DNA of 64,000 nt. It comes from Ignavibacteria bacterium. Lineage in GTDB: Bacteria; Bacteroidota; Ignavibacteria; UBA10030. Of this stretch, positions 33,405-42,719 are shown piece by piece. The notes under the pieces were generated by a model that worked only from the letters and a program-made list of their open reading frames with translations, ran no database searches and was not told where the DNA came from. Each line of letters begins with the position of its first letter. The stretch's first letter is position 1. The position numbers and the translations under genes were made by a program. The DNA is taken from NCBI GenBank assembly GCA_016873805.1, contig VGVZ01000004.1, positions 1-64,000 on the forward strand, written 5' to 3'.

Positions 33405-34402
33405 CCAGGGCGTCGTCTCTTCAGACAGAGTTTGACAAGAAATTGGCGCGTATGCGGACATCGGTTGAACGACTGCTTGTCGAGACCACGCGCGATCTCA
33501 CCCCGCGATCGCTGTACGATCCTTTGCGATATGTTCTCAAAGGAGGCGGGAAGCGGATTCGACCGGCGCTGCTGATGCTCTCGTGCGAGGCGGTTGGCGG
33601 TACGCTCCAGGGAGCAATTCATGCCGCGGCAGCAATCGAGATTCTCCACAATTTCACACTCGTTCACGACGACATCATGGATAATGCCGGGTCACGCCGT
33701 GGACGGAAAACCGTTCATACAAAATGGGATCCGAATGTGGCGATCCTCGTCGGCGACGAACTTCTCGCGCTGGCGTATCGAGAACTTCTGAAAACGACGT
33801 CCCCGCGCATCAAGGAGATCGTCCAGCTTTTCACTCAGGGAGTCGTTGAAGTATGTGAGGGACAGGCGCTCGACAAGGAATTCGAGAATCGGAGGAGGGT
33901 GACTGTTGAGGAATATCTTGGGATGATTCAGAGGAAGACGGGGAAGATGATCGCGATTTCGACGGAAATCGGAGGGCTCGTCGGGAAGGGAACGGAGGAC
34001 GAACTGGACGCGCTGAGAACGTTTGGAGAATTCCTCGGAAGAGCGTTCCAGATTCACGATGACCTGTTGGATATCGTCGGCGACGAGCGGGAACTCGGAA
34101 AAGATGTCGGGAGCGATCTGCAGGAAGGGAAGAAGACCTTTCTCTTCCTCGAGGCGCTGCGACTGGCCAAAGGTGAAGACAGAAAGCGTTTGCGCGAGGT
34201 GATCGCGAACGGAGGAGTGTCGAAAAAAAGGATCGGAGCATTCCGGCGTATCTATGAATCGTGCGGTGCCATCGATTCGGCGCGAGAATCTGTCCGTCGC
34301 GATACCGAACGTGCACGCGCAGCGCTGGCAAAACTGTGCCCAGGAGAAAGCCGGGACATGTTGGACTGGCTCACGGATGTGCTATTGCACCGAACATACT
34401 AG
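33401..34402 (+). CDS. Polyprenyl diphosphate synthase
   Basis: 333 aa. Chain-extends allylic diphosphates with IPP. The first Asp-rich motif is V-H-D-D-I-M-D-N-A-G-S-R-R-G and the second is I-H-D-D-L-L-D-I-V-G-D, with G-G-G-K-R-I-R-P at the IPP-binding site. The residues before the first Asp-rich motif are small (H-N-F-T-L), suggesting a long-chain (octaprenyl-like) synthase for quinones, though chain length cannot be fixed by eye. Coupled to fni by ATGA. Confidence 0.88.
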   Translation: MTRASSLQTEFDKKLARMRTSVERLLVETTRDLTPRSLYDPLRYVLKGGGKRIRPALLMLSCEAVGGTLQGAIHAAAAIEILHNFTLVHDDIMDNAGSRRGRKTVHTKWDPNVAILVGDELLALAYRELLKTTSPRIKEIVQLFTQGVVEVCEGQALDKEFENRRRVTVEEYLGMIQRKTGKMIAISTEIGGLVGKGTEDELDALRTFGEFLGRAFQIHDDLLDIVGDERELGKDVGSDLQEGKKTFLFLEALRLAKGEDRKRLREVIANGGVSKKRIGAFRRIYESCGAIDSARESVRRDTERARAALAKLCPGESRDMLDWLTDVLLHRTY

Positions 34403-34530
34403 AATCGATCGCACGACGACAGGTCGTCGCGCGCCGGCGAGAGGCAAAGTGTTCCTCCAGAAGCACGATCGGCGGAACGCTGCCATTGCAAGCTGAGTCG
34501 GAATGACCCAAGGGATTGTGAAAGGGATCG

Positions 34531-34797
34531 ATGATCGAACGCGAAGTGACAATCAAGAACCGGGCAGGGCTGCATACACGTCCCGCTGCGACGCTGGTAA
34601 AACTCGCGGCACAATTCAAGTCCGACTTCTTCATCAACAAGGATGGATTTGAGATTAACGGCAAGAGCATCATCGGCGTCATGACGCTCGCGGCAGAGCA
34701 GGGAGCAGAGATGATCCTCCGGTTCTCTGGGGAGGATGAGAACGACGCGATGGCTGCCGTTGTGGAACTCTTTGAACGCGGATTCGACGAGCAGTAG
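34531..34797 (+). CDS. ptsH: Phosphocarrier protein HPr
   Basis: 88 aa. His15 lies in R-A-G-L-H-T-R-P-A (phosphorylated by enzyme I) and Ser46 in N-G-K-S-I-I-G-V-M, the regulatory site used by HPr kinase in organisms that have it. A full-length HPr. Eight bases separate it from ptsI. No sugar-specific EII genes are in the window, so the pair may feed a distant EII or act only in regulation. Confidence 0.93.
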   Translation: MIEREVTIKNRAGLHTRPAATLVKLAAQFKSDFFINKDGFEINGKSIIGVMTLAAEQGAEMILRFSGEDENDAMAAVVELFERGFDEQ

Positions 34798-34805
34798 CGC
34801 ACGGG

Positions 34806-36587
34806 ATGAGAAAGGTCATGAGCGACCAACCAAGACAAGCGAACGAAATCCTTCTCAAGGGAATCCCGGCTGCCCCTGGGATTGCCATCGGACCCTCCTT
34901 GATATTTCACAAGACGCTCCCCATCGTCGAAGAACGTTTGCTGCAGCCGTCGGAGGTGGAAGCCGAACTCGACCGGCTGCGTCAGGCCGTCGCGCGCTCA
35001 AAGAAGGAACTCCAGAAGATTTTCCGGTTTGCGGAGGAAAAACTTGGCGATGAGGAGGGAAAAATATTTGAGGCACAGCTCCTCATCCTCGAAGACTCTG
35101 TGCTGTTCGATACGATCTTTCTCAGGATTCGTACAGAGCTGCGGAATGCCGGCTACATCGTCTACGATGAAATCGAAAAATACCACCGTCTCATGGCATC
35201 GTCACGGGACGAATATACACGTGAACGGGCGCTGGATGTGGAAGATCTTCGCAACAGGATCCTCAGGAATCTCCAGGAGGAGAAGCTCGTTTCCAAGCTC
35301 CAGACATCCGCCATCGTGGTATCTCACGTCCTTGCGGCCGCGGATACACTGATTCTGAGCCGCAACGACATCTTGGGATATCTCACGGAAGTGGGAGGCG
35401 TCACTTCTCATACGGCTCTGCTGGCGCGCGCGCTGAAGATTCCGGCGGTCGTGGGAGTCCGGCATGTGGTTTCGATGGTGAAAGAGGGAACGCCGGTAAT
35501 CATCGACGGGTACGGAGGCAATGTCATTATCCATCCCTCCGAGGAAACCCTCCGATTCTACCAGGAGAAGAAGCGCAAGCACAAGGAATTCGAAGATCGA
35601 CTGGCGGATCTCCGGGATCTCCCGGCCGAAACCCCTGACGGCCGTCAGATCGAACTCGTTGCCAACGTCGAGCTGGTGGAGGAATTGGAGTTCGTTCACG
35701 TTCAGGGAGCCGACGGGATCGGGCTGTATCGCTCCGAAACGCTGTTACTGGGGAAAGAGGTCTTTCCCACCGAAGATGAGCAAGCGGATCATTACGCGCT
35801 CCTTGCGGATTCGATGTTTCCGAAAATGATCGTCATCCGAACGTTCGACATCGGCGGGGACAAGATGATGGCGCATCCCGTCCGGGAGAGCAATCCGTTT
35901 CTTGGGTGGCGCGGAATTCGCGTGATGCTCGACAAGACGAACGTCTTCATGGATCAGCTCCGGGCCATCCTTCGCGCGAGTTCCCGTAAGAACGTGAAGA
36001 TCATGTTCCCGATGGTATCAAACATCAAGGAACTGCGCGAAGCCCGACGATACCTCGAAGAGGCGAAGAGGGATCTCGTGGAGGCGAACATCCCCTTTGA
36101 TGAGAAGATCAAGGTCGGTGTCATGATCGAAGTCCCCGCCGCTGCGGTGATTACCGAAGATCTCGCCAAAGAGGTTGATTTCCTGAGTATCGGTACCAAC
36201 GACCTGATTCAATACCTGCTGGCAGTCGACCGATCCAACGACATCGTCTCTTCCCTCTATCAAGAATTCCATCCGGCAGTCGTCCGCTTTCTACGCCGTA
36301 TCATCGAACGAGGAAAGAAAGAAGGTGTGACCGTTGGCATGTGCGGGGAAATGGCCGGTGACCCGCTGGCCACGGTCCTTCTCCTGGGACTAGGCCTCGA
36401 TGAATTCAGCGTCGTGCCGATGATGCTGCCGGAAATCAAGAAGATCATTCGATCGACAAAGTACCGGGACGCGAGAAGAGTTGCGAAACATGTTCTCTCC
36501 CTCCAGACAGAAGATGAAGTGAAATCGTACCTCCTCGCATGGATGAAAAAACGATTTCCGGATATCCCTCAGGGGGAGGGAAGCTGA
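34806..36587 (+). CDS. ptsI: PTS enzyme I (phosphoenolpyruvate-protein phosphotransferase)
   Basis: 593 aa. Transfers phosphate from PEP to HPr. The N-terminal domain has G-I-P-A-A-P-G-I-A-I-G-P and the phospho-His loop G-G-V-T-S-H-T-A-L-L-A-R. The C-terminal PEP-binding barrel has D-G-I-G-L-Y-R-S-E, F-L-G-W-R-G-I-R, G-T-N-D-L-I-Q-Y and the active Cys in G-M-C-G-E-M-A-G-D-P. Start may be ATG 34806 or 34818; neither has an ideal ribosome site. Classic enzyme I without the GAF domain of EI-Ntr. Confidence 0.93.
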   Translation: MRKVMSDQPRQANEILLKGIPAAPGIAIGPSLIFHKTLPIVEERLLQPSEVEAELDRLRQAVARSKKELQKIFRFAEEKLGDEEGKIFEAQLLILEDSVLFDTIFLRIRTELRNAGYIVYDEIEKYHRLMASSRDEYTRERALDVEDLRNRILRNLQEEKLVSKLQTSAIVVSHVLAAADTLILSRNDILGYLTEVGGVTSHTALLARALKIPAVVGVRHVVSMVKEGTPVIIDGYGGNVIIHPSEETLRFYQEKKRKHKEFEDRLADLRDLPAETPDGRQIELVANVELVEELEFVHVQGADGIGLYRSETLLLGKEVFPTEDEQADHYALLADSMFPKMIVIRTFDIGGDKMMAHPVRESNPFLGWRGIRVMLDKTNVFMDQLRAILRASSRKNVKIMFPMVSNIKELREARRYLEEAKRDLVEANIPFDEKIKVGVMIEVPAAAVITEDLAKEVDFLSIGTNDLIQYLLAVDRSNDIVSSLYQEFHPAVVRFLRRIIERGKKEGVTVGMCGEMAGDPLATVLLLGLGLDEFSVVPMMLPEIKKIIRSTKYRDARRVAKHVLSLQTEDEVKSYLLAWMKKRFPDIPQGEGS

Positions 36588-36652
36588 CGAGCGATGAGGT
36601 GGTCTCGTCGCCGGCCTCCACGAAATCGAGACACGAATATGGGAGTATGACC

Positions 36653-37702
36653 ATGACTACCGATGAACTTCGACAATTGGATCCGTCAGGCATGTACGCG
36701 TGGATCCGAGAATTCCCTCAACAAATCGAGGATGCGGTCAAGATCGGCACCGCAAGCCAGCTGAAACTGTCGGTTCGCGGAATTCGCAATATCGTCATGT
36801 CCGGTCTTGGAGGGTCTGCAATCGGAGGGGATCTCCTCCGTTCGTATCTATCGGCAGAACTGACGATCCCGTTCGTCGTGAATCGGCATTATGTTCTGCC
36901 TGAATTCGTTGACAAAAACAGCCTCGTGATTATCTCGAGCTACTCGGGAAACACGGAAGAAACGATTGCGGCGCACAAAGACGCAGTGAAACGCAAGGCG
37001 CGCATCCTCTGTGTGAGCACCAACGGCGAAACGGAGAAGCTCGCGCGGAAACACAAGAACGCGTTCATCAAGATTCCCGGCGGACTCTCACCGCGTGCGG
37101 CGCTCGGGTACTCGTTCTTTCCTCTCCTCGTGGCCCTCTCGCGATTGGGTATTGTGAAATCGAAAACCCGAGCCATTGCGGAAACAATCCGGCTTCTGAA
37201 AAGAACATCGTCGCTCTTTGCCGATCTCCAGTCGCCTGAGAACGCCCCTCTCCGCCTGGCGAGGCAATTGGCGGGCAAGCTTCCTGTTGTGTACAGCGCC
37301 ACGGAGTACTTCGACGCGGTAAATGTTCGATGGCGGGGACAGATCGCCGAAAATGGAAAACAACTGGCGTTTGGCCATGTCATCCCCGAAATGAATCACA
37401 ATGAATTGGTCGGCTGGAAAGTCTTGAACGAGCTGATGAAATCGATGGAAGTCGTGTTTCTGCGGGACGGCGGCGTTCATCCCCGCGTCCGTGTCCGTGA
37501 GGATATCACAAAGAACATCATCGCGCAATACGCATCGAGCGTCACCGAGGTGTGGAGCGAGGGCGATTCTCTTCTTGCCCGGATGTTCTCCCTTATTCAC
37601 TTTGGCGATTGGGTGAGTCTCTATCTTGCCATACTCAATCGGGAGGATCCGACTCCCGTTCGGGTGATTGACTTCCTTAAAGGAGAACTGGCAAAGGTAT
37701 AA
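36653..37702 (+). CDS. Bifunctional phosphoglucose/phosphomannose isomerase
   Basis: 349 aa. N-terminal SIS domain: M-S-G-L-G-G-S-A-I-G-G-D-L-L and I-I-S-S-Y-S-G-N-T-E-E-T, then P-R-A-A-L-G-Y. The C-terminal half carries E-M-N-H-N-E-L-V-G-W, diagnostic of the archaeal-type PGI/PMI family. It interconverts glucose-6-P or mannose-6-P with fructose-6-P. GGGAG seven bases before ATG 36653 decides the start; frames open from 36539 overlap ptsI. Probably the last gene of the HPr-EI transcript. Confidence 0.9.
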   Translation: MTTDELRQLDPSGMYAWIREFPQQIEDAVKIGTASQLKLSVRGIRNIVMSGLGGSAIGGDLLRSYLSAELTIPFVVNRHYVLPEFVDKNSLVIISSYSGNTEETIAAHKDAVKRKARILCVSTNGETEKLARKHKNAFIKIPGGLSPRAALGYSFFPLLVALSRLGIVKSKTRAIAETIRLLKRTSSLFADLQSPENAPLRLARQLAGKLPVVYSATEYFDAVNVRWRGQIAENGKQLAFGHVIPEMNHNELVGWKVLNELMKSMEVVFLRDGGVHPRVRVREDITKNIIAQYASSVTEVWSEGDSLLARMFSLIHFGDWVSLYLAILNREDPTPVRVIDFLKGELAKV

Positions 37703-37741
37703 GGTCTCATCTCCCTGCGATGGAAGAGGAGGAGGAATGGA

Positions 37742-40567
37742 ATGGTGAGAATCGCGTATGCGCTGTTGTGCATACTGCTTGCGGTGTCTCATTCGAGCGC
37801 GCAGTTTTACTATTTCGGCCGGAACAAAGTCCAATACACCGATTTTCAGTGGCACGTTCTCAAGACGGAACACTTCGACATCTACTTCTATCCGGAGATG
37901 AAGGATCTCGCGGAGCGAGGAGCGCTCGTTGCCGAAGAGTCGTACCGGAAGCTCGAGCAGAGATTCAATCATAACATCTCCAGCCGCATTCCGCTCATCT
38001 TCTACAGTTCCCACCTGCATTTTCAACAGACCAACGTGACCCCCGGCTTCATCCCCGAAGGAGTCGGTGGCTTCTTCGAATTCCTCAAGGGTCGGGTTGT
38101 CATCCCGTCAAACGGATCGAGCGCGCAGTTCGCTCACGTGATCCGACATGAACTCGTTCATGTGTTCATGCATTCCAAGATCAACCGAGTGCTGCTGGAT
38201 CATCGGAAAGCGCAGGACCGTCTTCCCCCACTGTGGTTCACCGAAGGACTCGCCGAATTCTGGTCAACAACGTGGGACACCCAGGCCGAAATGGTGATGC
38301 GCGATGCCGTTCTGAGCAACATCGTTGTCCCTTTGAGCGAAATGGAGCGAATCTATGGCTCGTTTCTTATGTACAAAGAGGGACAAAGCATTCTCGAGTA
38401 TATCGCGCAAAGGTACGGTGATGAAAAGATTCTCCTTCTGATGGAAAATTTCTGGAAATCGAGTTCGTTCAGCCAGGTCATGAAGATCACGATCGGCAAG
38501 GATTACAAGGAATTCGATGAAGAGTGGCTCTACTTTCTGAAGAAGCGCTACTACCCGCAACTCGCGTATGACGATTTGCCGAGCCTTGTGACGAAGAAAA
38601 TTCTCGATGAAGGATTCAATTCCAAGCCGGTATTTCATCAGACCGACGGAGTCCGGTATGTCTACTTCATGGGGAATCATGTCGGATATACAAACCTGTA
38701 CAGACTTTCCCTCGATCAAGAAAAGCCGGATCTCGAGGTCGTCGTGCCGGGAGAACGTACCGACGCGTTCGAGGCCTTTCATCCGTTCCACAGTAAGATC
38801 GACGTTTCCGCCGACGGAATACTCGCGTTCGTAACCAAAAGCGGGGAGAATGACGCTCTCCATCTCTACGACATTGCTCAACGGCGGATCGTTGAATCGC
38901 TCCGCTTTCGGAATCTTGTCATGATTACCTCTCCATCGTGGGCTCCGGATGGAACGCGACTGGTGTTTGCATCAATTGACAAATCGGGCAATAACGATCT
39001 GTACATTTTCGATCTCAAGCGCAAGGAACTGCTCAGACTCACCAACGATTTCTATGACGATCGCGATCCGGCATGGTCGCCGGACGGAAGATCGATTGTG
39101 TTCAGTTCCGATCGATCGCGGTACGGGCGTGAGGGAAAATATAATCTGTTCGAATTCGATCTCACGAGCGGGTCGATTCTCTACCGGACCTTCGGCGACG
39201 AGAATTATTCCTCTCCCGTTTGGTCTCCTGATGGGAGGTACCTGACATTCGTATCCGATCGCGGGGGTGGGCAGAATATCTGGCTGATGAACGTCACGCA
39301 ATCAGCCGATGGGGCGCGAGACGATGCGCATCCGACAATGAGACGCCTCACGAATTTCTTCACCGCAGGATTCGATCCCACCTGGGACGACCGGGGAGGG
39401 CTCCTCTTCACAGTTTTTGAGAACTTCAGTTTTCAGATCCGATCGGTCTCGCAGGCGGAGGCGTTGTTCGATTCGTCCGACGTGATCCATACATTTTCGT
39501 TTCTGGATACGGACGACCCGTGGGAACTGCCCTCGCTGAAGGCAGAGTCCGGGATCGAAGAATTCCGATATACGGGCAAATACAATCTTGATATTGCACA
39601 AAGCCAGATCTCCACGGATCCGATCTTTGGCACATCGGGCGGAGCGGCCCTGGCCATGAGTGACATGCTGGGCAACGACATTTTCTATTTTCTTATCTAC
39701 AATACCGCCCAGTCGCAGGATGAACTGCTTGACAGCTTCAATATTGCAATGTCGCGTATCTCGCTCGGAAAGCGGGCCAATCATTCGTATGGAATCTTTC
39801 ACTTCTCCGGATATCGGTACGATCTCACCGATCCCAACATCTTCTACTACGAACGCGCGTTTGGTGGATACTTCGCGCTCAGTTATCCCCTTTCGAGATT
39901 TCGCCGCGTCGAAGCCAATGTCGTGCTCTCGAATTCCGATAAGGACATCTTCACCGGCGAGCTCCCGAGAAGAGCCCTCCTGGTCTCGAATGCATTTTCC
40001 TTCGTCTGGGACAACTCCCTCTGGGGTCCCACGGGACCGATCGACGGCAATCGATTCAAGGCGACATTCGCATTTACCACGGATGTTACCTACTCCAACG
40101 TGGGGTACTACACGGTCATCGCCGACTATCGGAAGTACTTCAGACTCGGGGTGCGGGCGACGCTGGCCTCACGGGCGCACGTCTGGTTCAACGAGGGGAA
40201 GGAATCACGACGGTTCTTTATGGGAGGCAGCTGGGATCTCCGAGGGTGGCCACGCTGGTCGATCCGGGGCCAAAAACTGTGGCTGACAAGTCACGAGCTT
40301 CGGTTTCCATTCGTTGACGAGCTCGGTGTTCGCTTTCCGTTCGGAGGAATCCGACTGGGCTCAATCCGGGGTGCGCTGTACATCGATGCCGGAAGCGCGT
40401 GGGACAAATCATACGTCGAGACGAAGGGAAGTGTTGGCATGGGTTTGCGAATGAATGTGGGAGGATTTCTCGTTCTGAGATATGATGTCGGCAAGCGCAT
40501 CGAGGAAAACTTCGCCACCCTCCAAAAGGGTCTATACTATCAGTTCTTCTTTGGATGGGATTTCTAG
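37742..40567 (+). CDS. Fusion: zinc protease domain, TolB-like propeller and BamA-type outer-membrane barrel
   Basis: 941 aa. Signal peptide (I-A-Y-A-L-L-C-I-L-L-A-V-S-H-S-S-A), then a gluzincin-like protease domain with R-H-E-L-V-H (His136, Glu137, His140) and the third-ligand helix T-E-G-L-A-E (168-172). The middle (about 270-600) is a beta-propeller of TolB/PD40 repeats, e.g. S-W-A-P-D-G-T-R-L-V-F and P-A-W-S-P-D-G-R-S-I-V-F. The C-terminal third is a surface-antigen barrel with G-G-S-W-D-L-R-G-W and a final aromatic F-F-G-W-D-F. A purine-rich GGAGGAGGAA precedes the ATG. Probably an outer-membrane protein with a protease facing the periplasm; the substrate is unknown. Confidence 0.88.
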   Translation: MVRIAYALLCILLAVSHSSAQFYYFGRNKVQYTDFQWHVLKTEHFDIYFYPEMKDLAERGALVAEESYRKLEQRFNHNISSRIPLIFYSSHLHFQQTNVTPGFIPEGVGGFFEFLKGRVVIPSNGSSAQFAHVIRHELVHVFMHSKINRVLLDHRKAQDRLPPLWFTEGLAEFWSTTWDTQAEMVMRDAVLSNIVVPLSEMERIYGSFLMYKEGQSILEYIAQRYGDEKILLLMENFWKSSSFSQVMKITIGKDYKEFDEEWLYFLKKRYYPQLAYDDLPSLVTKKILDEGFNSKPVFHQTDGVRYVYFMGNHVGYTNLYRLSLDQEKPDLEVVVPGERTDAFEAFHPFHSKIDVSADGILAFVTKSGENDALHLYDIAQRRIVESLRFRNLVMITSPSWAPDGTRLVFASIDKSGNNDLYIFDLKRKELLRLTNDFYDDRDPAWSPDGRSIVFSSDRSRYGREGKYNLFEFDLTSGSILYRTFGDENYSSPVWSPDGRYLTFVSDRGGGQNIWLMNVTQSADGARDDAHPTMRRLTNFFTAGFDPTWDDRGGLLFTVFENFSFQIRSVSQAEALFDSSDVIHTFSFLDTDDPWELPSLKAESGIEEFRYTGKYNLDIAQSQISTDPIFGTSGGAALAMSDMLGNDIFYFLIYNTAQSQDELLDSFNIAMSRISLGKRANHSYGIFHFSGYRYDLTDPNIFYYERAFGGYFALSYPLSRFRRVEANVVLSNSDKDIFTGELPRRALLVSNAFSFVWDNSLWGPTGPIDGNRFKATFAFTTDVTYSNVGYYTVIADYRKYFRLGVRATLASRAHVWFNEGKESRRFFMGGSWDLRGWPRWSIRGQKLWLTSHELRFPFVDELGVRFPFGGIRLGSIRGALYIDAGSAWDKSYVETKGSVGMGLRMNVGGFLVLRYDVGKRIEENFATLQKGLYYQFFFGWDF

Positions 40568-40569
40568 AG

Positions 40570-41739
40570 ATGAAGAGGCGGCTCGACGTACGGTGGAGCG
40601 TAATTTTCGTTCTCGCGATGATCGCGGGGGGCATCCTCGGTTGTGGCGGTTTGAAGATCAATCGGGCTTGGAAGACCCATCCGAGTGATTGGCTTCAGTA
40701 TGGCGGATCGGCCGCGCGTTCCAATGTTCAAGCAGCCAACATCAAGTTTCCTCTGAAATTTGTGTGGGAGTTCAATGCCGGCGGGGGAATTGCCGCGACA
40801 CCCATCGTGCGCGAGAGTGTTCTTATCATTTGTACATTACACGGAGAGATCCACGCGGTCCTGATGACCAACGGAAAGCATCTGGGTCGTCTGTCACTGG
40901 AATCAGCCATCGCAGGCACTCCCGTCCTCGACGGAGCGATGCTATTTGCCGGGATATCGAGAGGTGAGGAAACGCTTGTTGCTGTTGATCTCGTTGCCGG
41001 ACGGAAGCGGTGGGCGATCAATGCGGGAGGGATCGAATCCTCCCCGCTGCTGGAGGAAGGCAAGCTCTATGTGACCACGCTGGATGGAGTCCTGCTCTGT
41101 GTGAACAAACACGATGGGGCGGAGTTGTGGAGGTTTGAAACGGGAGCAGCGGAATCGCGAAAGCCGATTCGATCGTCTCCGGCCACAAACGGTCGCATCA
41201 TCGCATTTGGATCGGACGATGGATCAGTCTATGCCGTGGACATGAGGATGGGATCGTTGAAGTGGAAATTCGGGACTGCGGGTAGTATCTTTGCCACTCC
41301 GGTCATTGGGGACGATGATGTCATTGCTGGATCACTCGATGGGATATTGTATTGCCTCAGGGCAGATGACGGAACGATACGTTGGAAGGCTGCTCTGGAG
41401 GCGCCGCTCTATGGAGCTGCAGCCGCAACTGATTCGGTTGTCTACATTGGTACATCACGGGGCGAGTGTCTGGCTATCGATCGTCGGACAGGTCGCAAGA
41501 TCTGGAGCTTTCTCGCAAAGAGTATTGTTGCCTCTGCGCCGCTGGTGGTTTCGAACGCAGTGCTCTTTGGATCTCTTGATCGCAGACTGTATGTCCTCGA
41601 TCCTCACAATGGCACCACAGTCGGGATGTATGATGCAAATGGTCGTATCAGAGTATCACCCGTTGCCTGGAACGACTTTCTCTTTGTGACATCGGAAGAC
41701 AGATTCGTGACAGCACTGAAATCGGAAGATACGCCATGA
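40570..41739 (+). CDS. Lipoprotein with PQQ-type beta-propeller, BamB-like
   Basis: 389 aa. Lipobox I-A-G-G-I-L-G-C near residue 25, then seven or more PQQ-like repeats: G-G-I-A-A-T-P-I-V-R, G-T-P-V-L-D-G-A-M-L-F-A, S-S-P-L-L-E-E-G-K-L-Y-V-T-T-L-D-G, A-T-P-V-I-G-D-D-D-V-I-A-G-S-L-D-G. BamB of the barrel-assembly complex has this fold and anchor. It follows the barrel fusion by two bases and overlaps the PEGA gene (ATGA), so it may be an accessory of that barrel protein rather than general BamB (inference). Confidence 0.83.
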   Translation: MKRRLDVRWSVIFVLAMIAGGILGCGGLKINRAWKTHPSDWLQYGGSAARSNVQAANIKFPLKFVWEFNAGGGIAATPIVRESVLIICTLHGEIHAVLMTNGKHLGRLSLESAIAGTPVLDGAMLFAGISRGEETLVAVDLVAGRKRWAINAGGIESSPLLEEGKLYVTTLDGVLLCVNKHDGAELWRFETGAAESRKPIRSSPATNGRIIAFGSDDGSVYAVDMRMGSLKWKFGTAGSIFATPVIGDDDVIAGSLDGILYCLRADDGTIRWKAALEAPLYGAAAATDSVVYIGTSRGECLAIDRRTGRKIWSFLAKSIVASAPLVVSNAVLFGSLDRRLYVLDPHNGTTVGMYDANGRIRVSPVAWNDFLFVTSEDRFVTALKSEDTP

Positions 41740-42560
41740 AGGCGCTTACTGTCTCACTCCTTGTCCTCATCGGATTCAGTCACTCGATATCCCAGTCGCC
41801 GGGATCGGGAACCAATCCGACGTCCCCGGGGCGCATGAGCGAAGCGTCAGATACGATGACGGTCATTCTTTTCCAATCGGATCCCGCCGGGGTGGATGTC
41901 TATGTCGACGGAGAGGCGATCGGCAAGACACCGTATCGGTGGACGATCGATCGGTCCATGAAGGTTGTCGTACGGTTGTTTTCTCCCTCGGTGATGCATT
42001 GGATGCGGCGAGTTGCAGTCGATACGATCCGGATCAGCGCCGGATCCCGCATTGAAAAACAGTACAAATTTGATCGGATCGCGGGTTTGTATTCGGTTCC
42101 ATCGGGTGCCGGTGTGGTCGAGGGGGCTCGCGAGATCGGCACGACGCCGTTTATATATCGCTCGAGATCGCTTGCCGAGAAGCGGCTTGTGGTGCGGATG
42201 GATGGCTTCGAGGAGTATATGGTTCCGGATCTTTCGGTGGTCACGCCGATTGAACCGATCCGACTCACGAGGCTCGGCATCGATCCCACGGGGATGAATG
42301 CCGATCTCATTCTCGATGGGTCCGAGAAGGGGATCCTGGATGGTGAGCTGGTGTTTGTGGTGGCCGGTACGATGATAACGTCCGGAATCCTGGCTGCGTA
42401 TATGAAGGAGACAGGAAACAGAAGATTTGACGCGTACCTTCGAACAAAGGATCCCTCGCTGTTACGCAGCACGAGGCGGTATGACAAGGGAGCCGGCGTT
42501 GCCCTCGCCATCACCCAACTGAGTTTCGCGATATTGTCCTATCTTGTCCTGTCCGAATAG
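41736..42560 (+). CDS. PEGA-domain protein, secreted
   Basis: 274 aa. Signal peptide ending H-S-I-S-Q. Two PEGA-like units: S-D-P-A-G-V-D-V-Y-V-D-G-E-A-I-G-K-T-P-Y and S-V-P-S-G-A-G-V-V-E-G-A-R-E-I-G-T-T-P-F. The C-terminal part has two hydrophobic segments (L-V-F-V-V-A-G-T-M-I-T-S-G-I-L-A-A and V-A-L-A-I-T-Q-L-S-F-A-I-L-S-Y-L-V-L). PEGA domains bind surface or cell-wall layers. It starts in the ATGA overlap with the BamB-like gene, completing a three-gene unit. Confidence 0.82.
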   Translation: MKALTVSLLVLIGFSHSISQSPGSGTNPTSPGRMSEASDTMTVILFQSDPAGVDVYVDGEAIGKTPYRWTIDRSMKVVVRLFSPSVMHWMRRVAVDTIRISAGSRIEKQYKFDRIAGLYSVPSGAGVVEGAREIGTTPFIYRSRSLAEKRLVVRMDGFEEYMVPDLSVVTPIEPIRLTRLGIDPTGMNADLILDGSEKGILDGELVFVVAGTMITSGILAAYMKETGNRRFDAYLRTKDPSLLRSTRRYDKGAGVALAITQLSFAILSYLVLSE

Positions 42561-42648
42561 GCGCCGCAGGTGTGGATAAGCGTTGTCGCAGAATTGAGAA
42601 CGAGTACGTGGAAGGGGTTGATGGAAGCATTGGGACTGGGGTTTATTC

Positions 42649-42677
42649 TTGATTTTCAATAAAGGGAAAAATATATT
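42649..42677 (+). promoter_or_regulatory. Promoter of the Crp/Fnr regulator
   Basis: TTGATT (42649-42654), 17-base spacer, TATATT (42672-42677), 42 bases before ATG 42720. A 16-base palindrome follows at about +10 to +25. Confidence 0.65.
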
Positions 42678-42692
42678 AGTTGATCATAATGT

Positions 42693-42708
42693 GTTCGTAC
42701 ATACGAAC
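42693..42708. promoter_or_regulatory. Candidate operator palindrome upstream of the Crp/Fnr gene
   Basis: GTTCGTA-CA-TACGAAC, a perfect inverted repeat with 7-base arms, 11 bases before the start codon and just downstream of the predicted transcription start. The place fits a repressor site, most simply autoregulation. It does not match the E. coli Crp or Fnr consensus. Confidence 0.5.
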
Positions 42709-42719
42709 AGGGATCCGCG

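Noticed and set aside
42571-42579. A perfect DnaA box (TTATCCACA on the minus strand)
   Set aside because: A single box without an AT-rich unwinding region, dnaA or clustered boxes is not evidence of an origin.
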